A DNA stretch of 55,766 nucleotides from Methyloceanibacter sp. (GCA_018067145.1 JAGPVD010000070.1:1-55766); one strand, 5' to 3'; positions 47,066 through 55,766 are shown, counted from the first letter of the stretch. The notes: generated by a model not told the origin, from the letters alone. Made by a program: numbers and translations.

Positions 47066-48183
47066 CGTCCTATCAGCCGATCGTAGAGCGCCAGGGATTG
47101 GCGGCCGATGGCGTCGGCGGAAAACTCCGTCTCGACCAGCTGACGCGCGGCCTTGCCGAATTTCTCCCGCATCGCTTCGTCCTCAACCATGCGCGCTAAC
47201 GCATTCGCCAGCGCTTCCACGTCGTCGACCGGCACGGTGAGCGCCGTCTCGCCGTCGATGGCGATCTCGCGGCAGCCCGGTGCATCGGTCGCCACCATAG
47301 CGCGGCCACACGCGGCTGCTTCCAACAGGCTCTTCGGCAGGCCTTCCCGGCGCGAGGCGAGCACAGCGAAATTCGCCTGACGCCAGACATCGTGAATATC
47401 GGTCACGTGACCGAGCCATTGAATGCCGAAGGCGCTGGCGAATTCGCGAAGCTGCTCGGGAGCCAAAGACCCAGGATTTTCCTTGTCGCAATCCCCCGCC
47501 AGCAAAAGCCGCATGCTCACGCCCCGGTCAGTGAGAAGCTTGAATGCTTCGATCAACGTTGGCACGCCCTTGTCGGCGAGCATGCGACCCACATAGGCGG
47601 CGGTGACGGGCGGTGCAGGTTCCGGCAACGGCGTGAGCCGTTCCGTATCGACCCCGGAGCCTCTGATCAGCACCACATGCTCGGGCGCAACACCGAGCTC
47701 CAGCACAAAATCTCGATCGTCGGGGTTCTGCACCACGGTCCAGGTCTTGTTCCGTCTGAGCAGACGGGCGAGCGCAAAGCGGACAGCCCGACGCGTGAAC
47801 CCGCCCCCCTTCGCCTCGCCAATGAACAGCGAACCGACGCCGGTCAGGCTGTTGACCACGGCAGGCCCGAGACCAAGACTCGCGGCCGAGCCCAGCACCA
47901 CCGGCTTGATGGCCACGTTGTGGACGATGTCAGGCTTGAGGCGGCGGAAGAGCCGCCTGAGCTCGTTGATTGCGGAGAGGCCGTCCCGGACCGAAAGACT
48001 GCCGCGGCTCCAATGGAGCGCATGGGGCGTAAAGCCTTCTTTCTCGATGCCGGCGCGCCCGTCTTTTAGTCGGGCCGCCACATGCACCTCATAGCCAGCC
48101 GCCTGCGCCGCCCGGGCCATAGGCAGCCGGTGCGACAGGAAATACCAGTCTTCGGTGACGACGTAGAGGATGCGAGGCGCCAT
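47062..48183 (-). CDS. Glycosyltransferase family 4 (GT4) enzyme
   Basis: A 373-residue GT-B fold glycosyltransferase. The N-terminal acceptor domain starts VVTEDWYFLSHRLPMARAA, and the nucleotide-sugar domain has YVGRMLADKGVPTLIEAF and the retaining GT4 motif ASRREGLPKSLLEAAACGRAM. Such enzymes extend lipid-linked O-antigen or capsule units; the acceptor and donor cannot be predicted. WYFLSHR near the start is common in WbpX/WreX-like proteins acting early in O-antigen synthesis. It is convergent with the reductase gene. Confidence 0.88.
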   Translation of the reverse strand: MAPRILYVVTEDWYFLSHRLPMARAAQAAGYEVHVAARLKDGRAGIEKEGFTPHALHWSRGSLSVRDGLSAINELRRLFRRLKPDIVHNVAIKPVVLGSAASLGLGPAVVNSLTGVGSLFIGEAKGGGFTRRAVRFALARLLRRNKTWTVVQNPDDRDFVLELGVAPEHVVLIRGSGVDTERLTPLPEPAPPVTAAYVGRMLADKGVPTLIEAFKLLTDRGVSMRLLLAGDCDKENPGSLAPEQLREFASAFGIQWLGHVTDIHDVWRQANFAVLASRREGLPKSLLEAAACGRAMVATDAPGCREIAIDGETALTVPVDDVEALANALARMVEDEAMREKFGKAARQLVETEFSADAIGRQSLALYDRLIGR

Positions 48184-48418
48184 GTCGCGAACGCTTGTAT
48201 CAGCGTCCGGCGCCTAGCGGAACAGATGGCACAATAAGGTGATAACCGTCGCCCATCCAAACCGCCTGTAGCTTAGGGCCCAGGTTTGAACCAAAAACCG
48301 ACTGTTGCGGAATGGCAACGGCACGCGGCTGGCGGGGACAAAGCGCGATCGCCGTCTAGCGTCTGAGACCAAATCACGTTAGTTTGGGTATGCAGAGAAT
48401 ACGACTTTGAGGAAAAAC

Positions 48419-48718
48419 ATGAGAAATCTTGGTCTCGTTTTGGTGCTTTGCGGCGCCGCTGGGCTGGCATTTGCGCCGGTCAGCGCCAAGGCGTTTGAGA
48501 TTCAAGGCGAAGGCCAGAACACCCCAAAGAGCGCGGCCGAGTTCCTCGGTCTGACGCCCACTTACACTCTGCCCCAGTTCGAGGGTAGCTCGCTGGCGAT
48601 GCCGTATAGCAGCAGCGTCGAAAGCGGCTATGCGTCGGACTACGGAAACGCCATTTCGATCCCCGCACCGGGCGTCGATCGGCCGACACCGGCTTGGGCC
48701 AGCGGACCCTTCCGTTAG
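48419..48718 (+). CDS. Hypothetical small secreted protein
   Basis: Not recognised. A 99-residue protein with a good signal peptide (MRNLGLVLVLCGAAGLAFAP and a SAKA cleavage site). The mature 75 residues are rich in Ser, Gly, Pro and Tyr without a known motif. GAGGA seven bases before the ATG supports the start. The 235-bp gap upstream (48184-48418) holds no other gene. It sits between the polysaccharide cluster and the cytochrome gene; context suggests periplasmic or surface location only. Confidence 0.65.
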   Translation: MRNLGLVLVLCGAAGLAFAPVSAKAFEIQGEGQNTPKSAAEFLGLTPTYTLPQFEGSSLAMPYSSSVESGYASDYGNAISIPAPGVDRPTPAWASGPFR

Positions 48719-48798
48719 GCCTTATACGCACTCTCTTATTATCGGCTGATCGCATTCACTGACCGCTTGTCAGCGTTGTCGCTCGCGTGGCGTCATGC

Positions 48799-51246
48799 CT
48801 ATTCGGCTTGCTTCGATACTTCACGCCGCAAGGTCTGGATCAACGCCGCAAGCTGCTGATTGTCCGGCTCGATCTTGGCCAGTTTCTCGGCATAACGAAG
48901 CGCCTTGGCAGGCTCACCGTCCGCTCTTGAGAAATTGACCAGCGCCAGGAGGCTATCCCGATCTCCGGGATGGCGTTCGACACTGTCTTCAAGAACCTGC
49001 ATAGCCTTGGCGCGCTGACCCGTTGAGTTGAGCGCGATCGCATAGACATAAGCGTAGCGTGCGCGGTCGCGCTCCAATTCCACCGCGCGCGCCAAACTTT
49101 CGATGGCCTCGTCCTGGCGCTTGAGGCGCACGAGCGTGAGCCCTAGCGCATGATGCAGGCCACCATCTTGCGGTAAGTTTTGAAGTGCCTGGCGCAGAAC
49201 GGTCTCACCGTCGGCATCGCGGCTAAGCTGGCGGTAAAGGTCAGCGAGGTTCACGGCAGCCGGCGCGAATTCCGGGCTCAAGCGAAGCGCCGCCCGATAC
49301 TCCACCTCGGCCTCGGCCATTTTTCCAGTCCTCGACAAATACCGGCCAAGCAGCGCACGGGCTTCCGGCCGGTCGGCGTTCAGCTCTTGCGCCGCGACGA
49401 ACTCTGCTTCCGCCCGGGCAAGGCGGTCGCGGTCTGTCGCCGACAAATCTTTCTTCGGGACACCACCAAGTAGGAAGCCGGCCTTGATACGAACGCCGCG
49501 GACCGGATCCGAGAGCAACGGTGAAATCAGCGACCAAAGCTGTGCCGGCGGCGTGGCCTCCAAGTGATCGAGCGCGGCAATGCGCAACAGAGGATCGGGA
49601 TCAGCGAGGCCCCGCCTCACCTCAGATGCCGTCGCGGCGGAAGGATGGGCGATTAGCTCGGTCAGCGCGCTGGCGCGCACGAAAGCGGGTGCGTCCCTGT
49701 CCGCGGAGACGGCATCCAACAAGCTTTCTGCATCCGCCGCGCCATTCCAGGCCGCATGGAACGCGGGCCCATGACTCTGGAAACCCTTGCGGTCGGGACC
49801 GAACCAGCCCTCGACCGCCGCCGCCGCCCAGTCCGCGGACTTGTCCGTATGGCAATCATTGCAAGCATTGCTGACCCCGAGCGTGGACGAGAGGTCGGGA
49901 CGCGGCACCCGGAAGCTGTGATCGTGGCGCTTGTCGACCACCATGAACGTGCGCGCCGGCATGTGGCAGGAGACGCAGTCAGGCGCGGCACTCACGTCTT
50001 CGTGGTGCGTATGGGTAGGCTCCGCATAGCTTCCGGCGTGGCATTGCAAACAGACCTGGTTGCCGGTGAGCCGCAATTTGGCGCTGTGCGGGTCATGGCA
50101 GTCGCTGCAGGTCACGCCGGCGGCGAACATCTTGCTCTGTTTGAAAGAGCCGTAATTATAGACCTCGCCGAGCTTCTGGCCGTCCGGCTGGAAAAGACCG
50201 CGGGTCAATAGCGACACGGCGTGGGTGTCCGACAGCGGGCGCCCGGGAACCCAATCCTCGGAGATCTGCCCGCGCCGCCCATGACAGCGCCCGCACATCT
50301 CAACCTCTTTGCGCAAGCGCACCGGCGTCGCGCTTCGCTGAAGCTTGTCCGTCTTAGGGTCGCGCAACCAGGAAATGCCAGAGCGCTCATCGAAACGCGC
50401 CAAAAGCCCCTTGGCGTTGTCTTTCTTGGCGAAGGGCGACCAGTCCTTGGCCCACGCCACATGACCCGAGCCCCGCCCGTGACATGCCTCGCAGCCGACG
50501 CTGATCTCTTTCCAGGTGGTGGCGAAGCGGTCTGTGGCGGCATCGTAATTCTTGGCGACGCCGGTGGAGTGACACTCGGCGCACATGAAGTTCCAATTCT
50601 GGTTCAGCTTGGTCCAGTGCAGAGGGTCGTCGTGGCCAATGTCCTCGTCGGGATAGAGATGGAACCAGCGCTGGCCGCCCTCCTCTTTCGTGCGACTGTC
50701 CCACGCAATAGACAACGCCTGAACGCGGCCGTCGGGAAACTCGATGAGATATTGCTGCAACGGCTCCAGCCCGAAAGTGTATTTCACTTCGAAGGTTTGG
50801 AGCTTGCCGTCGGGGCCGTCGGTCTCGATGAAGAACTTGCCGTCTTTGCGGAAGAAGCGGGACTTCACGCCGAAATAGTCGAACTCCGCGTCATCGAAGT
50901 CGCCGAAGACCGTCTCTTCATTGGCATGCGCCATGGCGTGGGCATGCTGTGAGACATCCCACTGCCCGCCTTGGTCGCTATGACAGCTGATACAGTTGGC
51001 GCTGCCGACGAAGGCGAGTTTCTCGGGCTCGAGGTTCGTGGGGTTCGAGGAGCTGCGGACGGAATATTCCAGCCCGAGTCCCGCGGCGATGACGATAACG
51101 GCTGCAAGGCCGGCGGCGACCCACAGATGCCTGGGCCATCCCGTAGCGACCGCGCGCTCCTCTTGCTGTGGCGCTGCTTTCTGCGGGGCACGGCTCCGCT
51201 TCGCTGATTTGGAACTAGACGTAGATCTGCGCCGGCTGCGGGCCAA
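48799..51246 (-). CDS. Octaheme c-type cytochrome with HEAT and TPR repeats
   Basis: An 815-residue membrane-anchored multiheme protein. A basic Ser/Arg/Lys-rich cytoplasmic start is followed by one membrane helix (about 40-58), then eight CxxCH heme-binding motifs at residues 85, 222, 252, 318, 380, 399, 424 and 462. After about 480 comes a HEAT-like section and from about 630 tetratricopeptide repeats to the end. Similar cytochrome-TPR proteins occur in many bacteria as periplasmic electron carriers, mostly without known partners. Downstream of the sulfatase on the same strand; no reductase or dehydrogenase partner gene is present. Confidence 0.88.
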   Translation of the reverse strand: MARSRRRSTSSSKSAKRSRAPQKAAPQQEERAVATGWPRHLWVAAGLAAVIVIAAGLGLEYSVRSSSNPTNLEPEKLAFVGSANCISCHSDQGGQWDVSQHAHAMAHANEETVFGDFDDAEFDYFGVKSRFFRKDGKFFIETDGPDGKLQTFEVKYTFGLEPLQQYLIEFPDGRVQALSIAWDSRTKEEGGQRWFHLYPDEDIGHDDPLHWTKLNQNWNFMCAECHSTGVAKNYDAATDRFATTWKEISVGCEACHGRGSGHVAWAKDWSPFAKKDNAKGLLARFDERSGISWLRDPKTDKLQRSATPVRLRKEVEMCGRCHGRRGQISEDWVPGRPLSDTHAVSLLTRGLFQPDGQKLGEVYNYGSFKQSKMFAAGVTCSDCHDPHSAKLRLTGNQVCLQCHAGSYAEPTHTHHEDVSAAPDCVSCHMPARTFMVVDKRHDHSFRVPRPDLSSTLGVSNACNDCHTDKSADWAAAAVEGWFGPDRKGFQSHGPAFHAAWNGAADAESLLDAVSADRDAPAFVRASALTELIAHPSAATASEVRRGLADPDPLLRIAALDHLEATPPAQLWSLISPLLSDPVRGVRIKAGFLLGGVPKKDLSATDRDRLARAEAEFVAAQELNADRPEARALLGRYLSRTGKMAEAEVEYRAALRLSPEFAPAAVNLADLYRQLSRDADGETVLRQALQNLPQDGGLHHALGLTLVRLKRQDEAIESLARAVELERDRARYAYVYAIALNSTGQRAKAMQVLEDSVERHPGDRDSLLALVNFSRADGEPAKALRYAEKLAKIEPDNQQLAALIQTLRREVSKQAE

Positions 51247-51383
51247 AATGTTTCCCTTTCAACGAGTCCTGAAGACTAGCGCCCCGTGTACCGGGTGGAC
51301 GGATCACCCCCCCCCACTTTCGGAAAGACTGCCTTCCAGGCAGGCAACGAAAGAGGTTCCACATGTTTCTCTCCATAAAGATG

Positions 51384-51416
51384 TTAACGGCGGGAGGGGA
51401 CCCCTCCCGCCGTTAA
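51384..51416 (-). terminator. Strong palindromic hairpin after the sulfatase gene
   Basis: TTAACGGCGGGAGGGG (51384-51399) and CCCCTCCCGCCGTTAA (51401-51416) are perfect 16-bp inverted repeats separated by one base. It lies 28 bp beyond the sulfatase stop. The stem is very stable and flanked by TTAA, but it lacks a long T-run, so it is a probable terminator or processing hairpin between the sulfatase and cytochrome genes. Confidence 0.75.
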
Positions 51417-51444
51417 GGCACCGTCGATTGGCCCGACAGGCTTG

Positions 51445-53010
51445 TTATTGCGCTCCGAGCGGCGCGCTCAACTTGTCCATCACCTGGTCGAGACTGAAGC
51501 TCGCCGCTTTTTGCCGCGGTGGGAACTCCTGGAAGGTCTTCATGAACTTGCCAACATAGGCTTGCGACGGCACTAGCAGGAACGCGCGGTCAAGCAACCA
51601 ATCGTAATATGTGTTGGAGGTGATGGATGCCCGCTCGTAAGGATCCCGGCGCAGATTGAAGATCAGCGGAACCCTGAGGGGAACGAAGGGCTCCATCCAC
51701 ACGCGGAAGGTTCCCGGCGATTGCTGCTCCATGAACACCATCTTCCAGTCCTCGTAGCGCAGCGCTGTCAGATCGCCATCATCGGAGAAATAGAAAATTT
51801 CCTTGCGCGGCGCCTTCTCTTCTTCACCTGTCAAGAACGGCAAGAAGTTGTAACCGTCGAGATGCACCTTGTATTTGCGCCCGATCGCTTCGACGTCGCC
51901 CTCGACAAGCTTCTCCTTGATCTCAGGCTCACCGGCCGCTGCCACGAATGTGGGTAGCCAGTCCATGTGATGCATAATGTCGTTGGAGACCGACCCTTCC
52001 TTGATCTTCCCCGGCCAGCGCACCATGGCGGGCACGCGCCAGCCACCTTCCCAGTTGGTGTTTTTCTCACCGCGGAACGGGGTCGCGGCTGCATCGGGCC
52101 ACGTATTGTAGTGGGGCCCATTGTCGGTTGAATAGAACACGATGGTGTTGTCGGCGATGCCCAACTCGTCGAGTACCTTTAGGAATTCGCCAATGTGCAT
52201 ATCATGCTCGACCATGCCGTCAGAATATTCGTCCTGCCCCGAAATGCCTCTGTGCTCGTCCTTGACGTGGGTGCGGAAGTGCATCCGCGTGCCACTCCAC
52301 CAGACGAACCAGGGGTTGCCGGCTTTGGTCTGCTCTTTGATGAACTCGATGGCGCGGCTTGAGGTCTCGTCATCGACCGTCTCCATACGCTTCTTCGTCA
52401 GCGGACCAGTGTCCTCGATCTTTTGGGTGCCATCTTCTTGCGCCCAGGAGTGGATCACGCCGCGAGGACCAAACTTTTCTCTGAATTTGGGATTCTTTGG
52501 GTAGTCCTCGTTCTCGGGCTCCTCTTCGGCGTTCAAGTGATAGAGATTGCCGAAGAATTCATCGAATCCATGATTGGTCGGCAAATGCTCGTCTCTGTCA
52601 CCCAGATGGTTCTTGCCGAACTGGCCGGTGGCATAGCCTTGCGCCTTCAGCAAAGCAGCGATGGTCGGCTCTTCCTCCCGCATGCCGATCTCGGCACCCG
52701 GCAACCCGACCTTGGAAAGGCCGGTGCGGAACACGCTTTGACCCGTGATGAAGGATGAACGACCGGCCGTGCAGCTCTGCTCACCATAATAGTCGGTGAA
52801 GACCATGCCCTCATTGGCAATGCGATCAATGTTGGGCGTCCGGTAGCCCATCATGCCCTTGGTGTAAGCGCTGACATTGGACTGGCCGATATCGTCACCC
52901 CAGATGACCAGGATGTTGGGCTTTTGCGGCTCGGCTTGTGCCGGCGTTAGGGCAAACGTCCCGATTAGGACTGCCGCTAGTACCAGCAGGGACGTTTGGA
53001 CGAGTTTCAT
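51445..53010 (-). CDS. Arylsulfatase (exported, type I formylglycine sulfatase)
   Basis: A 521-residue sulfatase with signal peptide (cleavage after AQA, residue 26). Metal-binding NILVIWGDDIGQS and the active-site motif C80-T-A-G-R84 (CxAxR) are present, so Cys80 should be converted to formylglycine; FGKNHLGD and STDNGPHYN supply other site residues. It would hydrolyse sulfate esters in the periplasm. The ATG at 53010 follows GAGGAGG. No formylglycine-generating enzyme or anSME gene lies within the window. It is divergent from the MMPL gene by 275 bp. Confidence 0.93.
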   Translation of the reverse strand: MKLVQTSLLVLAAVLIGTFALTPAQAEPQKPNILVIWGDDIGQSNVSAYTKGMMGYRTPNIDRIANEGMVFTDYYGEQSCTAGRSSFITGQSVFRTGLSKVGLPGAEIGMREEEPTIAALLKAQGYATGQFGKNHLGDRDEHLPTNHGFDEFFGNLYHLNAEEEPENEDYPKNPKFREKFGPRGVIHSWAQEDGTQKIEDTGPLTKKRMETVDDETSSRAIEFIKEQTKAGNPWFVWWSGTRMHFRTHVKDEHRGISGQDEYSDGMVEHDMHIGEFLKVLDELGIADNTIVFYSTDNGPHYNTWPDAAATPFRGEKNTNWEGGWRVPAMVRWPGKIKEGSVSNDIMHHMDWLPTFVAAAGEPEIKEKLVEGDVEAIGRKYKVHLDGYNFLPFLTGEEEKAPRKEIFYFSDDGDLTALRYEDWKMVFMEQQSPGTFRVWMEPFVPLRVPLIFNLRRDPYERASITSNTYYDWLLDRAFLLVPSQAYVGKFMKTFQEFPPRQKAASFSLDQVMDKLSAPLGAQ

Positions 53011-53285
53011 CGCGCGCCTCCTCATTTGCAGTGGGCTTTTTCCTTGACGTGAAAGTCTCTTTGGCCGGCAGAGTTCCTCTCTAAGACCGATTTATTCAGT
53101 CTAGAGCAGGAAGGCTGCACGGGGCTTCTTTAATTAGTTGGCGCACTCCGATAAACAGGACTGCGACTAGATACAACACCGGGTGCCAAAAATATGAACA
53201 AGGCGCGATCGCCACGGCAATCGAAATCCACTCCCCTGCGGCCAAGCAGATCAAACAGCAGAGAACGAGTCATAGGAAGACGTCG

Positions 53286-55589
53286 ATGACGGCTGGTTTC
53301 GGACTAGAGAAGATCGGACTCATTTCTCTTCGTCACCCGTGGCTATGCCTTCTCCTCGTTGGCCTAGTAACCCCCATAATGGCTTACGGATCGAGCCAGC
53401 TCCAATATTCGAGTGACATTCGTGAGATTTTTCGTTCAGACGACCCCGCATTCGTACAGCTTGATTTACTCGACGAACAATTTCCGGATAGTCAGCCTGA
53501 TTTGCAGGTCGTCGTCGAAGCAGATTCGCCCTTTCTCCAGCAAGACTTGAGCGCCCTGAGGACGCTCCATGACAAGCTTGAAGAAATCGACGGCGTCACT
53601 GGTGTGCTATCGATGTTCTCGGCTGTCACGGCGCCCGACGATGGCACGGAACCTAAACCCCTCTTTCCCGAAAACCTCTCGAAAATTGAGAGTTCGCAAA
53701 AGCTGCGCCGCCAGGTTGCCCGTCACCCCCTGATCGCTGGTCGGCTCTTAGCCGATGACTGGCGATTGGCAGTCTTAGCGCTATCACTCCGCAGTGAGGG
53801 ACAAAGCGCTGAGCGCGCCTTGGTTGAAACAATCAGAACGACGGTCGATGAGGCCTCAGCCGATACCAACCTTACGGCGCGCGTGACCGGGGTTGCTGTG
53901 ATACGGGACGCTATCATCTCAGCCCTGTCCCGAGACCAGCGCAATTTCGGGCTCGTCGCGATCGGTTTGGGCCTGGTGCTGTGCTGGGTCTTCCTCCGCA
54001 GCCTTTCTCTCATCGTCATCGCCGCGGTTCCCGCCGTCGTCGCTGTCGTATGGCTTCGAGGGGGCATGTGGTTGTTTGGCCAGGACATCAATCTTCTAAC
54101 AAGTATCGCGCCCACGATCATCCTCGTCATCGTCCTCGCGGACTGTCTGCACCTGCTCTTCTCGATCCGCGGCGCCGTGCGTTCGGGAAAAACGTTGGAA
54201 ACCGCGATCGAAATGGCTGTTAGTCGGGTTGGACCCGCATGCGTATTGACATCCCTAACGACCACATTGGCAATGGCCTCTCTGATATGGATGCCTCATT
54301 CATTCATCGCTCATTTTGGGATCACAACAGCGGCCGGTACCGCGATGGCCCTCGTCGTCACGCTCTTGTTGGTTCCAGCGCTCTCCGCTCTTCTGTTGCG
54401 TGGCTTCGCAAAGGAAAGTCACGGCAAGCAGGACACGGACATCGTCCGCCAAGGCATCGACACTGCATGCCGCGGGGCTGCAAATGCCGTGGCGGCCGCA
54501 CCGCGTGCGATTGCGCTTGCTGGGCTGTTACTCACTTTGGCGGGGTTCTGGCTCCACACGTTGAACCAGCCGCAATACAGCTACATGAACAATCTGCCTC
54601 CGGGTAGCTCGACCCTCAAAGCAATCCAGGACTACGATTCGAAACTCTCCGGAGCAAACACGCTCGAGGTGCTTCTGGACTGGCCGGAAAAGCACGATCT
54701 AAAATCTTTCAAGACGTTGGGGGTCATTCGCGAGGTTCATAAAATTTTAGCGCGCGAACCCGAGTTCAGTGCTGTGACATCGTTACATTCAGTTGAGGAG
54801 TGGTTGGGCGGCGGCGTAGAGGGCGAAGATCGGCTTCTTGACTTCCTAGAGTCGACGACAGCCAAGTCTTTTGCGAAAAGCTTCGTTTCGCTCGAAAAAA
54901 ATGCCGTTCGTATGTCAGCTCGGTTCCATGAAATGACCTCTGATGAACTTGAGCCCATTCTCGACAGAGTGAAGCGCCGCATGCAGCGCGTCGAGGATGC
55001 AAACCCAGGACTGGAAATTTCCGCAACAGGTATTGTTCCCGTTTCGTCGCTGGCGAGCCATGAGATGATCCGGCAGCTCAACAGGAGCTTGATTATCGCT
55101 ATTAGCCTGATCCTCGTCCTCATAGGGATCGGTATGCGATCGGCACGGGCCGGACTTGCCAGCGTTCTTCCAAATTTGTTTCCCATTGCAATGGGCGGCG
55201 CCTATCTGCACTTGGTCGAGGGAGGGCTGGAGTTCACCAGTCTCATCGCCTTTGCGGTTGGTTTCGGCATCGCCGTCGACAGCACGATCCACTTTTTGAC
55301 GCGGTATCGCCTGGAGCGGTCAGAGGAGGCGAGTGTGAACACCGCGCTCAAAAGGACCATCATGACAGTCGGCCCCGTTGTCATCATGAGCTCTGTTTTG
55401 ATCGCCAGCGGAATCGGCACGACGCTATTGAGCTCTTTGCCCACGGTGCAGCTTTACGGAACGATCGTTGTGATCGTGCTCCTCTCTGCGGTGGTGGGCA
55501 CGCTGCTTTTCCTTCCCGCCGTGATGTCCACGATGGAGCGCTACTGGCCAGCACGGTGGAAACAGCAGCCCCTGATCCGAACCACCTGA
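53286..55589 (+). CDS. MMPL/RND-superfamily transporter
   Basis: A 767-residue predicted exporter of the RND superfamily, MMPL type. An N-terminal helix (about 15-34) precedes a periplasmic loop (35-215), a helix bundle with the segment TSIAPTIILVIVLADCLH, a second loop (about 430-605) and a second bundle with FAVGFGIAVDSTIHFLTRY. The two charged intramembrane residues expected in proton-driven RND pumps are suggested by Asp in VLADCLH and VDSTIHF. Such proteins export lipids or hydrophobic compounds. The gene appears less GC-rich at third positions than its neighbours. Confidence 0.85.
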   Translation: MTAGFGLEKIGLISLRHPWLCLLLVGLVTPIMAYGSSQLQYSSDIREIFRSDDPAFVQLDLLDEQFPDSQPDLQVVVEADSPFLQQDLSALRTLHDKLEEIDGVTGVLSMFSAVTAPDDGTEPKPLFPENLSKIESSQKLRRQVARHPLIAGRLLADDWRLAVLALSLRSEGQSAERALVETIRTTVDEASADTNLTARVTGVAVIRDAIISALSRDQRNFGLVAIGLGLVLCWVFLRSLSLIVIAAVPAVVAVVWLRGGMWLFGQDINLLTSIAPTIILVIVLADCLHLLFSIRGAVRSGKTLETAIEMAVSRVGPACVLTSLTTTLAMASLIWMPHSFIAHFGITTAAGTAMALVVTLLLVPALSALLLRGFAKESHGKQDTDIVRQGIDTACRGAANAVAAAPRAIALAGLLLTLAGFWLHTLNQPQYSYMNNLPPGSSTLKAIQDYDSKLSGANTLEVLLDWPEKHDLKSFKTLGVIREVHKILAREPEFSAVTSLHSVEEWLGGGVEGEDRLLDFLESTTAKSFAKSFVSLEKNAVRMSARFHEMTSDELEPILDRVKRRMQRVEDANPGLEISATGIVPVSSLASHEMIRQLNRSLIIAISLILVLIGIGMRSARAGLASVLPNLFPIAMGGAYLHLVEGGLEFTSLIAFAVGFGIAVDSTIHFLTRYRLERSEEASVNTALKRTIMTVGPVVIMSSVLIASGIGTTLLSSLPTVQLYGTIVVIVLLSAVVGTLLFLPAVMSTMERYWPARWKQQPLIRTT

Positions 55590-55651
55590 CTTAGCGTGTC
55601 CGTGGGCCTTGTCAGACAAACCTGAACGAGTATCGAACCGTCTCGTGACCT

Positions 55652-55766
55652 GATATTGATGCCCCGTTCGATCAAGAAATCCTCGACCTGTCGCAGCGAC
55701 AGCGGATAGCGGATATACATCATCACCACGAGGCGGATCACCTCGGGCGAGCTATTGAAATAACGG
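55652..55766 (-). pseudogene. Fragment of an IS6-family transposase (cut by window edge)
   Basis: Read on the minus strand from the window end, the frame gives RYFNSSPEVIRLVVMMYIRY and then PLSLRQVEDFLIERGINI, which is the N-terminal region of IS6-family transposases. After INI (about 55652) similarity stops and unrelated residues follow, so the DDE catalytic core is absent and this copy is truncated. The start of the gene lies beyond the right edge. No terminal inverted repeat is recognisable near the breakpoint. Confidence 0.75.

Noticed and set aside
48255-48305. A tRNA-like stretch with TGTAGC and GGTTTGAACC words
   Set aside because: No cloverleaf can be drawn; acceptor and anticodon arms are missing.

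Overview
The window looks like chromosomal DNA from an alphaproteobacterium of the order Hyphomicrobiales (Rhizobiales). The support is GC-rich codon use, a CIRCE-controlled groESL pair, a hisS-hisZ-hisG block, a glcD-glcE-glcF block, and the order IMPase-DUF4170-ABC-DUF374/waaA-lpxK-DUF2093. The genus cannot be fixed from sequence alone; a Methyloceanibacter- or Hyphomicrobium-like lineage is only a guess. Genes are densely packed, no gene-free stretch exceeds 300 bases, and I saw no rRNA, tRNA or CRISPR array.

Layout. 1-1501 (-): cyoB (cut by the window edge) and cyoA, a bo3-type quinol oxidase. 1630-3358: rsmE and ubiA, divergent. 3595-9729 (+): a lipid A/Kdo block (IMPase-family phosphatase, DUF4170, MsbA-like ABC exporter, a fused DUF374 acyltransferase-WaaA Kdo transferase, LpxK). 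9736-15853: housekeeping genes (DUF2093, xseA, purD, tadA, rluB, rsmD) and two unknown exported or membrane proteins. 15865-28083 (-): a nine-gene co-directional run (HAD hydrolase, MaoC, ribF, ileS, lspA, a DUF3035-like lipoprotein, an active/inactive M16 protease pair, mutL). 28255-33219: two small exported proteins with the same C-terminal motif, a TipF-like degenerate EAL protein, and groES-groEL behind a promoter and CIRCE operator. 33247-42915 (-): histidine phosphatase, hisS-hisZ-hisG, glcD-glcE-glcF and an orphan TRAP solute-binding protein. 43150-48183: a surface-polysaccharide initiation module (4,6-dehydratase, polyprenyl-phosphate sugar-1-phosphate transferase, 4-reductase/epimerase) with a convergent GT4 glycosyltransferase. 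48419-55766: accessory-looking DNA with a small secreted protein, an octaheme cytochrome c with HEAT/TPR tail, an arylsulfatase, an MMPL/RND exporter, and a broken IS6-family transposase at the edge.

How it fits together. Much of the window serves the cell envelope: Kdo-lipid A synthesis and flipping, O-antigen priming, lipoprotein processing, periplasmic proteases and quinone/quinol oxidase functions. Translation and RNA modification form a second theme (IleRS, HisRS, RsmE, RsmD, RluB, TadA). The most unusual items are an isoleucyl-tRNA synthetase with a histone H1-like Lys/Ala/Pro tail of about 228 residues at its N-terminus, the pair of small exported proteins ending in a shared AFPSTNWP-centred motif, the DUF374-WaaA fusion, and the cytochrome/sulfatase/RND cluster.
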